Of a DNA stretch of 5,480 nt, positions 1 through 5,452 are shown in pieces. Below the pieces are notes generated by a model. It worked only from the letters and a program-made list of their open reading frames with translations. It had not been told where the DNA came from and made no database searches. How positions within the stretch are numbered: the stretch's first letter is position 1; every line of letters starts with the position of its first letter. This DNA is from an uncultured Clostridia bacterium (lineage in GTDB: Bacteria > Bacillota > Clostridia > TANB77 > CAG-508), in NCBI GenBank assembly GCA_948891265.1, contig CAQUBD010000043.1, positions 1 through 5,480 of the forward strand, given 5' to 3'. The position numbers were made by a program, and so were the translations under genes.

Positions 1-114
1 CGCATTCGTTGTTACATTCAAAAAGAATATAATAAACTTTTTAGCATGAGAGAGGCGCATTTTATAGCTTTACAAATTCTTATCGAATGTAATGAACAGG
101 AAGCGAAATATTAA
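1..114 (+). CDS. 3' end of an unidentified protein (partial)
   Basis: The first forward frame is open from the window edge to a TAA at 112-114, giving 37 residues that end in NEQEAKY. The other five frames are interrupted within this stretch, which is some support for coding in such AT-rich, stop-rich DNA. The tail reads as amphipathic helix (core REAHFIALQILIECNEQEAKY, residues 17-37). I do not recognise the family. Codon choice is unlike the genes downstream: it uses CGC, CGT and GCG, whereas metG relies on AGA and GCA. An internal ATG at 46-48 has no Shine-Dalgarno site, so a start outside the window is more likely. A terminator-like hairpin follows 34 bases after the stop, as expected for a gene end. 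An alternative is a structured non-coding RNA, because bases 12-28 and 76-92 are near-complementary (15 of 17). Confidence 0.35.
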   Translation, partial: RIRCYIQKEYNKLFSMREAHFIALQILIECNEQEAKY

Positions 115-168
115 TTATATTTATTAAATAAGGAATCGTTTTAAAACAATCATGGTCTATATGACCAA
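110..168. repeat. Left copy of a two-block inverted repeat that brackets the window's genes
   Basis: Block A, ATTAATTATATTTATTAAA (110-128), and block B, ATGGTCTATATGACCAA (152-168), both recur perfectly as reverse complements at 5462-5480 and 5427-5443. Block order is the same in both copies once one is inverted; the gap is 23 nt here and 18 nt on the right. Block A overlaps the stop codon of the upstream reading frame. The gap holds a 10-nt palindrome, GTTTTAAAAC (138-147), that the right copy does not keep. Block B is the core of a hairpin. The nature of the element (dispersed intergenic repeat, terminator family or mobile segment end) is not determined by the sequence. Confidence 0.75.
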
Positions 169-177
169 GTGATTTTT
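149..177 (+). terminator. Probable rho-independent terminator of the upstream gene
   Basis: ATCA-TGGTC (149-157), a TATAT loop (158-162), then GACCA (163-167), a 2-nt bulge AG, TGAT (170-173) and a short T tract (174-177). The stem has 9 pairs interrupted by one bulge. It lies 34 bases after the stop at 112-114, on the expected strand. The U tract is short (TTTTT including the last stem base), so termination may be weak. The core is shared with the inverted copy near the right edge. Confidence 0.5.
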
Positions 178-202
178 AAGCGATTATAAAACTTAATTGT
201 AC

Positions 203-226
203 AGAAAATTTCTAACGAAAATTTCG
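203..226. repeat. Twin small palindromes with a GAAAATTTC core
   Basis: AGAAAATTTCT (203-213) and CGAAAATTTCG (216-226) are each palindromic around a central A, share the 9-nt core GAAAATTTC, and are offset by 13 bases. They lie in the gene-free leader upstream of metG. Paired palindromes of this kind can be a repressor site or small hairpins, but in DNA this rich in A and T coincidence is quite possible. Confidence 0.3.
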
Positions 227-231
227 CACAT

Positions 232-332
232 GAACAAATTTACGGAAAGCTTTGCTATTTATAATTTATTAATAATTAAAATTTATAGTTTTAAATAACA
301 TATTACAAATTTATTAGCTTTCCGATTTGTTC
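232..332. repeat. Large inverted repeat / hairpin upstream of metG
   Basis: The left arm is GAACAAAT (232-239) plus CGGAAAGCT (243-251), separated by three extra bases (TTA). The right arm is AGCTTTCCG (316-324) directly followed by ATTTGTTC (325-332). Together they form 17 perfect pairs with one 3-nt bulge. The 64-nt loop is almost pure A and T and can fold further, with CTAT (255-258) able to pair with ATAG (285-288). The GC-containing arms stand out from the surrounding DNA. There is no T run after the right arm, so it does not look like a terminator. It ends exactly where the proposed metG -35 box begins. It could be a regulatory RNA leader (if transcribed from further upstream), a MITE-like insertion or a cruciform-type site. 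No target-site duplication is visible. Confidence 0.55.
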
Positions 333-361
333 TAGACAAAATCTTAAAAATATGATAACAT
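333..361 (+). promoter_or_regulatory. Candidate sigma-A promoter of metG
   Basis: TAGACA (333-338, five of six to TTGACA), a 17-nt spacer, then TAACAT (356-361, four of six to TATAAT with the key first, second and last bases kept). This would start transcription about 30 bases before the metG ATG. An alternative pairing uses TTGTTC (327-332) and TATGAT (351-356) with an 18-nt spacer. The choice is uncertain, and AT-rich DNA gives many chance -10 boxes. Confidence 0.4.
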
Positions 362-396
362 AAACAAGAAAAATAAGAAAAAGAGGGTGACTAGAA

Positions 397-1971
397 ATGA
401 AAGAAACATTTTATGTAACGACACCAATATACTATCCAAGTGGAAGATATCATATAGGAACAACATATACAACAGTATTAGCAGATGCAATGAAAAGATA
501 TCAACAATTAAAAGGAAAAGAAGCATTCATGTTAACAGGAGCAGATGAACATGGACAAAAAATAGAAACCAAATCAAAAGAAGCGGATAAAACACCACAA
601 CAATATGTAGATGATATGGCAAAAATGGCAAAAGAATTATGGGATAAAATGGATATACAATATGATGACTTTATAAGAACAACAGATGAGAGACATGAAA
701 AAGTTGTTCAAAAAATATTTGACCAATTTATGGAACAAGGTGATATATATAAGGGAGAATATGAAGGTTTATATTGTGTACCATGTGAGACATTTTTTAC
801 AGAAACACAATTAGTCGATGGAAAATGTCCAGACTGTGGAAGAGAAGTTGTCCCAATGAAGGAAGAATCATATTTCTTCAATATGAAAAAATATGCAGAT
901 AGATTACTAAAATATTATGATGAACATCCAGATTTTATAAAACCAAATTATAGAAAACAAGAAATGATAAATAACTTTATAAAACCAGGATTAGAAGATT
1001 TATGTGTAACAAGAACATCATTTGATTGGGGAATAAAAGTATTAAAGGATCCAAAACATGTGGTATATGTATGGTTAGATGCACTAACAAACTATATTAC
1101 AGCACTTGGATATATGTCAGAAGATGAAACATTGTTTAATAAATTCTGGCCAGCAGATGTACAAATTGTTGGAAAAGATATAGCAAGGTTTCACTTGATA
1201 TATTGGCCAATATTCTTAATGGCATTAGATTTACCACTACCTAAAACAATATTTGTTCATAACTGGATAATGATGAAAGATGGAAAAATGAGTAAATCAA
1301 AAGGAAATGTTATTTATCCAGAAACATTAATTGAAAGATATGGATTAGATGCAACAAGATATTTTTTATTAAGAGAAATTCCAATGTCACAAGATGGATT
1401 GTTTTCACCAGAAGAATTTGTTCAAAGATATAATTTCGATTTATGTAATGATTTAAGCAATTTATTAAATAGAACTGTATCAATGGTAAATAAATATTTT
1501 GGAGGACAAGTACCAGAATATAATGGAACACCAAATGAAGTAGATAAACAAATAGAAAAAGAATGTATAGACCAGATAAATAAATTTGTTACATTATTTG
1601 AGAATTTTGAAATAGCAAATTCAATACAAGAGATATGGACTTTAGTATCAAGAACAAATAAATATATAGATGAAACAATGCCATGGGCCCTAGCAAAAGA
1701 AGAACAAACAGAAAAATTAAAATCTGCAATGTACCATTTAATAGAAAATCTAAGAAAAATTGCAATTTTAATAAAACCATTTATGAATGATACATCAGAA
1801 AACATATTAAGGCAAATTGGTGTTAGTGATGATGAATTAAAAACTTGGGATAGCTTGAAAGATTATGATAAATTAAAAAATATTAAAGTAATTGAAAAAG
1901 GTGAACCAATATTTATGAGATTAAATGCAGAAGAAGAGATTGAATATATAAAAGAAGCAATGAAGAAATAG
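397..1971 (+). CDS. metG: Methionyl-tRNA synthetase, short form
   Basis: This cytoplasmic class I aminoacyl-tRNA synthetase charges tRNA-Met, initiator and elongator, with methionine using ATP. Visible signatures in order: N-terminal Rossmann half TTPIYYPSGRYHIGTTY with the HIGH-type motif HIGT at residues 19-22; TGADEHGQK at 47-55; a zinc knuckle with cysteines 127, 130, 144 and 147; VYVWLDALTNY at 223-233; the KMSKS loop at 297-301; and the anticodon-binding helix bundle with NKYIDETMPW at 421-430, whose tryptophan is the family's anticodon-reading residue. The ATG start is supported by GAGGGTGA (383-390), six bases upstream. The protein has 524 residues and ends soon after GEPIFMRL. Bacillus-type MetRS continues with a tRNA-binding OB-fold domain of roughly 100 residues; it is absent here, and nothing after the stop resembles a remnant. 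Such short MetRS proteins are known elsewhere, so this is a variant rather than damage. I see neither a T-box nor a SAM riboswitch upstream. Confidence 0.97.
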   Translation: MKETFYVTTPIYYPSGRYHIGTTYTTVLADAMKRYQQLKGKEAFMLTGADEHGQKIETKSKEADKTPQQYVDDMAKMAKELWDKMDIQYDDFIRTTDERHEKVVQKIFDQFMEQGDIYKGEYEGLYCVPCETFFTETQLVDGKCPDCGREVVPMKEESYFFNMKKYADRLLKYYDEHPDFIKPNYRKQEMINNFIKPGLEDLCVTRTSFDWGIKVLKDPKHVVYVWLDALTNYITALGYMSEDETLFNKFWPADVQIVGKDIARFHLIYWPIFLMALDLPLPKTIFVHNWIMMKDGKMSKSKGNVIYPETLIERYGLDATRYFLLREIPMSQDGLFSPEEFVQRYNFDLCNDLSNLLNRTVSMVNKYFGGQVPEYNGTPNEVDKQIEKECIDQINKFVTLFENFEIANSIQEIWTLVSRTNKYIDETMPWALAKEEQTEKLKSAMYHLIENLRKIAILIKPFMNDTSENILRQIGVSDDELKTWDSLKDYDKLKNIKVIEKGEPIFMRLNAEEEIEYIKEAMKK

Positions 1972-1981
1972 AAAAATAGAG

Positions 1982-2029
1982 GTCAGAAGTTAGAAGTCTG
2001 ACATATATGATTTCTAATGTATAACTTCT
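1982..2029 (+). other. Competing hairpins after metG
   Basis: Three stems share the same bases and cannot all form: GTCAGA (1982-1987) with TCTGAC (1997-2002); TTAGAAGTC (1990-1998) with GATTTCTAA (2009-2017, one G-U pair); and AGAAGTTA (1985-1992) with TAACTTCT (2022-2029). The first could act as a weak metG terminator, but there is no T run after it. The segment overlaps the candidate promoter for the next gene. Mutually exclusive stems are typical of attenuators, but chance pairing in this composition is a serious alternative. Confidence 0.35.
1998..2025 (+). promoter_or_regulatory. Candidate sigma-A promoter for the deacetylase transcript
   Basis: CTGACA (1998-2003, five of six to TTGACA), a 16-nt spacer, and TATAAC (2020-2025, five of six to TATAAT). 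It lies in the gap between metG and the deacetylase and would give a leader of roughly 85 bases, including the possible small ORF at 2048-2140. It suggests the deacetylase, and perhaps the gene after it, is transcribed independently of metG. Confidence 0.45.
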
Positions 2030-2047
2030 ATATGAGGAATTTAAGAT

Positions 2048-2140
2048 ATGTGGATATTTCATAATAAAGAACGATACCTTTGTAAATTAAGAAAATTAAG
2101 AAAGTTCTTAATTTCTGATGAGCGGAGCAAAAGGATATAA
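2048..2140 (+). CDS. Possible 30-residue basic leader ORF overlapping the deacetylase start
   Basis: The ATG at 2048 opens a 30-codon frame ending at TAA 2138-2140. A clear Shine-Dalgarno site, GAGGA (2034-2038), sits nine bases upstream, better than anything before the deacetylase ATG at 2118. The peptide is strongly basic (MWIFHNKERY at its start, then KLRKLRK encoded by a tandem 9-nt repeat at 2084-2101). It overlaps the first 23 bases of the deacetylase in another frame. Possible roles are a leader that couples translation to the deacetylase, or the true beginning of the deacetylase displaced by a frameshift or sequencing indel. It may also be a chance ORF. No homology can be claimed. Confidence 0.3.
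   Translation: MWIFHNKERYLCKLRKLRKFLISDERSKRI
2093..2114 (+). other. Hairpin covering the ribosome-binding region of the deacetylase
   Basis: AAATTAAGAA (2093-2102) pairs perfectly with TTCTTAATTT (2105-2114) around a 2-nt AG centre, giving up to 10 A/T-rich pairs; the innermost pairs would open to make a real loop. It ends three bases before the ATG at 2118, exactly where a Shine-Dalgarno site would be expected, and no such site is present. Ribosomes translating the overlapping small ORF would unfold it, which fits translational coupling. There is no T run, so it is not a typical terminator. Confidence 0.45.
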
Positions 2141-3023
2141 CATATATAGTTTAAAAAAATATGTAGATAAAAAAAGAATAATTTTTAATATGATAGTAAC
2201 TTTTGTTATTTGTATAACTTTGTGTTTAATTGTTTATTATACAATAGATACAAGCATAAGAGTAAAAAAATCAGAGCAATTTATCGCACAAATTGTTGAA
2301 TATAAAAAAGAACAAGAAGAATTAGAAAAAATAAGAAAAATTGAAAAAGAATCCAGAATACCAAAATTAACACAAGAAGGAAAAGAAAAATTTAAAAATA
2401 TTTATAACAGTGATAAAAAAGTAGCATATTTGACATTTGATGATGGACCTTCTAAAAATACAAGAGATATATTAGATATTTTAAAAGAAAATAATATAAA
2501 AGCAACGTTTTTTGTATTAGGTAGTCAAGTTGAGTATTTTCCTGAAACAACAAATAGGATATATAATGAAGGGCATTATATAGCAAATCATGGATATTCT
2601 CATCAATACTCAAGTATTTATCAGTCTCCAGAACAAGTAATAAATGAATATAATCAATGTAATCAAATAGTATCAAATACAATAAGAGTTCCAGAATACA
2701 ATTCACATTTATTTAGATTTCCAGGAGGGTCAATAGGTGGGAGGTATGCTAAAATAAAAAATCAAGCAATACAATTACTTGAACAAAATGATATTTTATA
2801 CTTAGATTGGAATTCATTAACAGGAGACTCAGAAAAAGTAAATCCAACAGAAGAATATTTAATGAATAACTTACATCAAACTACGAATGAAAAAAATAGT
2901 ATAGTTATTTTAATGCACGATTCACAAGCAAAAAAAATAACAGTAGACTTCTTACCTAAAGCTATTGAATTTTTAAGGCAACAAGGATATGAATTTGATA
3001 ATCTTTATAGTATTATAAAGTAA
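2118..3023 (+). CDS. Membrane-anchored polysaccharide deacetylase (CE4/NodB family)
   Basis: A metal-dependent N- or O-deacetylase of carbohydrate esterase family 4, probably acting outside the membrane on peptidoglycan or another surface glycan. The N-terminus is a short basic cytoplasmic stretch (KKYVDKKR, 13-20), then one membrane span (about 22-43) without an evident signal-peptidase site, then a charged helical linker (48-80). The catalytic domain covers about 100-301 and holds every CE4 motif: TFDDGP (106-111, base Asp108 and metal ligand Asp109), the H-x3-H motif with His158 and His162, RFPGG (200-204), DWN (230-232), and LMH with His267. The 301-residue length is usual for a single-domain anchored member. 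Fold and motifs are clear, but the substrate (GlcNAc or MurNAc in peptidoglycan, or another polymer) is not, so no gene symbol is given. The ATG at 2118 has no Shine-Dalgarno site, and a stop at 2109-2111 prevents an upstream in-frame start. The next in-frame ATG (residue 25) would cut off the basic N-terminus and lacks a site too. Confidence 0.93.
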   Translation: MSGAKGYNIYSLKKYVDKKRIIFNMIVTFVICITLCLIVYYTIDTSIRVKKSEQFIAQIVEYKKEQEELEKIRKIEKESRIPKLTQEGKEKFKNIYNSDKKVAYLTFDDGPSKNTRDILDILKENNIKATFFVLGSQVEYFPETTNRIYNEGHYIANHGYSHQYSSIYQSPEQVINEYNQCNQIVSNTIRVPEYNSHLFRFPGGSIGGRYAKIKNQAIQLLEQNDILYLDWNSLTGDSEKVNPTEEYLMNNLHQTTNEKNSIVILMHDSQAKKITVDFLPKAIEFLRQQGYEFDNLYSIIK

Positions 3024-3064
3024 TGCACAAAAAGAAAAAACGTTTTATATGACGATAAGTAAAT

Positions 3065-3088
3065 TGAAGCAAAGCTTCATGAAGGGAG
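3065..3088 (+). promoter_or_regulatory. Small hairpin and Shine-Dalgarno site that set the TTG start at 3099
   Basis: TGAAGC-AAA-GCTTCA (3065-3079) is a compact 6-pair hairpin. It is followed at once by GAAGGGAG (3081-3088), the only good ribosome-binding site before the long downstream gene, ending 10 bases before TTG 3099. CTTCATGAAG (3075-3084) is an overlapping palindrome that could instead pair the start of the Shine-Dalgarno site, so a simple accessibility switch is conceivable. The site supports TTG as the true start. Confidence 0.45.
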
Positions 3089-3098
3089 AACAAATAAA

Positions 3099-5417
3099 TT
3101 GCCTAGAAAAAAGAAAGAAAAAATAGAAGGAATAGAAAATAAACTACAATACTTAGGATTAGATTTAGAAAAAATACCAGAAAATCTAAAAAAATTCGAG
3201 CAACTAGAATACAAAATATCAAGGTTTTATGATGAAAAAAGATACAGACAATATAGATATGTAAATATAAAAGATATACAAATATTGCTATCACCAACAA
3301 ATAGATTAGATGATTTAGCTGAAAAATACAAAAAAGCAAGTCCACTATATCAATATTTAGATGATAAAAATGAAGAAAATATATTCAAATATACAACATT
3401 TTTAAACATGTTAAAAAATATTGATATAGAAGAAATTGAACAAATAGAAAAAGAGCAAGAAAATCTAAATAAAAAAATACCTTTTAAAGTTAAATTTGAT
3501 GGAAACTATCTATGGCAAATTTATTATTCAGAAAATGCAAATAAATATTTTATGATTGTACCAACCGAAGATACTGATTATTCAACATTTTTTTATTTAT
3601 TAAAGAAAAAAATAGAAAACAAAAAAACAGGAAAAATATTTGTACCAATAAGCAATATAAAATATTCAAACAAATATTTAAGAAAATCTGAATTTGAAGA
3701 TATAGAAAACTATTTATGGCTATTTACAAAAGATTGGCCATCAATTTATGAAGTGTATAACAAAAAGGATGAACTATCAATTCAAATTATAGGTGAAACA
3801 AATGTATATGAAAAAATAAAGACATTATATAAAGTCGAATTGAAAACGGAAGAAGAAGCCAGTGAATTTTACAAACTTACCAAAGCATTATTTATATTAC
3901 AAACTGAATTGCCAGATTTCTATAATTTTGATACAAACATAGATGAGAATGGAAAGTTAGAATTCTATTTAGAAGGACAAAAAATAGAATATAAACATAT
4001 GATAGAGTTTATAAGAGAACAATATAAGATGGGACTTAAGAGAAGAAAAGAATTAAAAAGTAAGATACGATTTTATAATAAAAAATTAAAAAAATTACAA
4101 GAAATAGTAGCAATGCAAGAAATAGAATATTTAGCAAAAGAAAAACAAATATCAACATTCCTAGAATGTAAGAAGTCATTTTTTGGAAAATTCAAATATT
4201 ATTTTAAATATAATAAAAAGAACAATAAAAAATCAATACAAGAGAATGAAAATGAAGATATTGAAACTGAAATAGAGGAAAAACAATCTAAAAATCAAAT
4301 TAAAAAGGAAAAGAAAAAAATACCAATAAAAAAAGTATATACATTAGAAGAATTGATAACAAGTTATAAAGAATTAGAAGAATTAGAAAAAAGCATGAAA
4401 AATCTTTTAATGGATATAAATGCATTAAAACTAAAAAATAAAAATATGGCAAAGAAAATAGAAAATGCTACTAAATATATTGAAGAAATAGATAGCCACA
4501 AAAAGAGCATATTTGAATTTTGGAAATATAGTAATAAAGATGAAATGGAAGCACTACCTGAAGGGGAGCAAGAAGAAGTAAATGTAATTAAAAAAATTGA
4601 AAAGACATTTAATTATGAAGATGATTTTGAAGAATTTGGTAAGAAGTTAGATAAAATCCAAAGAAAAAGTTTGAATAAAGAAGATACTGATAGTATATAT
4701 ATTGCAACAACAGAAATATTAGACTTAATAAATAGAATGAGGAAAAATGAATTATATCCAGAAGAATTAGAAAGAAAATTAAAAGAGATAAAAAATGAAC
4801 AAAAAGAATCAAAGTCTTTGGACGAAGAAGAATATGACATTTTTGGAAATATGATAGAAGATGTTACAAGAATAAAGAAAATAAACAATAAAAGGCATAG
4901 AGAGCTGCCAAAAGACAAATTTGGAATTCTTCAAATTGATAAAAATACTAAAACGATAGGATATAGAGTAACTTTACAATCGATAATGTTAAATATATTA
5001 AAAGCATTAGAAAAAGGAATAATTCCTGATAATTTATCAGTATATAAAGCAATAGAAGAAAATGAATTAGATGAAAAAAATATCAATATATTTAATATAG
5101 ATATTGAAACTGAGATGGAAAACGTTATTAAATATAATGGAGATAAAATTAATTTGTATAAATTAAATATAAAAGAAGGAACAAAGGGAATTGGTTTTAC
5201 AAATATTATATTTTATGATAATCAAAATAAAACATTACCTGTTGGAATGAATTTATCAACAAAGATATTACTTGATAATTCTAAAATGAACTTAAAATTA
5301 TTAAGTAAAAAGTCTTTTAAAATTGCAAATGTTGAAGATTATGAAAATGATTTCCAAAATATTGTTATTAAAGACGTTAATGTTTATGAATACGAAATAT
5401 GTAAAAAGGAAGATTAA
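3099..5417 (+). CDS. Large coiled-coil-rich protein of unknown function
   Basis: I do not recognise this 772-residue protein. It begins at TTG, supported by GAAGGGAG at 3081-3088; the first in-frame ATG is about 100 codons later. There is no signal peptide or membrane span, so it is probably cytoplasmic. Seen in order: a basic start (PRKKKEK); a charged helical region to about 125; a likely globular mixed alpha/beta segment at about 127-300 (aromatic-rich, with FMIVPTEDTDYSTFFYLLKK at 151-170 and ENYLWLFTKDWPSIYEVY at 203-220); heptad-like helix at 303-350; a Lys/Asn/Glu low-complexity linker at 365-412; coiled coil at 414-470; acidic and helical stretches at 480-575; and a second likely globular domain at 605-772 with several hydrophobic beta-like strands. 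I see no Walker A, nuclease, protease or helix-turn-helix motif. Only three cysteines are present. Composition matches the neighbours, so recent transfer is not indicated. It lies 75 bases after the deacetylase and may share its transcript. A structural or scaffold role is a guess from the coiled coils only. Confidence 0.88.
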   Translation: MPRKKKEKIEGIENKLQYLGLDLEKIPENLKKFEQLEYKISRFYDEKRYRQYRYVNIKDIQILLSPTNRLDDLAEKYKKASPLYQYLDDKNEENIFKYTTFLNMLKNIDIEEIEQIEKEQENLNKKIPFKVKFDGNYLWQIYYSENANKYFMIVPTEDTDYSTFFYLLKKKIENKKTGKIFVPISNIKYSNKYLRKSEFEDIENYLWLFTKDWPSIYEVYNKKDELSIQIIGETNVYEKIKTLYKVELKTEEEASEFYKLTKALFILQTELPDFYNFDTNIDENGKLEFYLEGQKIEYKHMIEFIREQYKMGLKRRKELKSKIRFYNKKLKKLQEIVAMQEIEYLAKEKQISTFLECKKSFFGKFKYYFKYNKKNNKKSIQENENEDIETEIEEKQSKNQIKKEKKKIPIKKVYTLEELITSYKELEELEKSMKNLLMDINALKLKNKNMAKKIENATKYIEEIDSHKKSIFEFWKYSNKDEMEALPEGEQEEVNVIKKIEKTFNYEDDFEEFGKKLDKIQRKSLNKEDTDSIYIATTEILDLINRMRKNELYPEELERKLKEIKNEQKESKSLDEEEYDIFGNMIEDVTRIKKINNKRHRELPKDKFGILQIDKNTKTIGYRVTLQSIMLNILKALEKGIIPDNLSVYKAIEENELDEKNINIFNIDIETEMENVIKYNGDKINLYKLNIKEGTKGIGFTNIIFYDNQNKTLPVGMNLSTKILLDNSKMNLKLLSKKSFKIANVEDYENDFQNIVIKDVNVYEYEICKKED

Positions 5418-5422
5418 TTTTT

Positions 5423-5452
5423 AAGTTTGGTCATATAGACCATACACTTTTT
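5423..5452 (+). terminator. Probable rho-independent terminator after the large coiled-coil gene
   Basis: AAGT (5423-5426), one unpaired T, TGGTC (5428-5432), an ATATA loop, GACCA (5438-5442), three unpaired bases TAC, then ACTT (5446-5449) leading into TTT and, after GA, TTTT. Five bases separate the TAA at 5415-5417 from the outer stem. The core stem has only five pairs with an internal loop outside it, so strength is moderate. It shares its 17-nt core with the hairpin at 149-177, in inverse orientation. Confidence 0.55.

Noticed and set aside
178..396. T-box or SAM riboswitch in the metG leader
   Set aside because: Neither the T-box antiterminator sequence (AGGGTGGNACCGCG-like) nor the conserved core of SAM riboswitches is present, and no terminator precedes the metG start.
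1422..1805. Reverse-strand open frame inside metG
   Set aside because: It mirrors the well-defined metG reading frame, lacks a ribosome-binding site, and has the Leu/Phe/Ile/Ser-rich composition expected from the complement of A-rich coding DNA.
3037..3046. AAAACGTTTT palindrome after the deacetylase as a terminator
   Set aside because: Only five A/T-rich pairs with no loop-forming centre and no following T tract. It cannot be supported as a terminator, so co-transcription with the next gene remains possible.
3049..3126. 25-codon ORF overlapping the TTG start of the large gene
   Set aside because: The ATG at 3049 has no Shine-Dalgarno site, and the ATG at 3079 lies inside the hairpin/Shine-Dalgarno region of the large gene. 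It resembles the arrangement before the deacetylase only superficially.
3463..4460. Lys/Asn/Glu-rich repeats in the large gene as a tandem repeat array
   Set aside because: The low complexity follows from charged coiled-coil composition and A-rich codons; no repeat unit of fixed length recurs.
4613..4918. Reverse-strand open frames inside the large coiled-coil gene, which look like membrane proteins
   Set aside because: The apparent hydrophobicity arises from reading the complement of Lys/Glu/Asn codons as Phe/Leu/Ile. There is no start signal, and the forward frame is continuous for 772 codons.
5430..5448. Sporulation sigma-E-like boxes GTCATATA and CATACACT
   Set aside because: Both boxes resemble the known consensus, but only three bases separate them instead of about 13-15. 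The first is part of the shared hairpin core, so the likeness is probably accidental.
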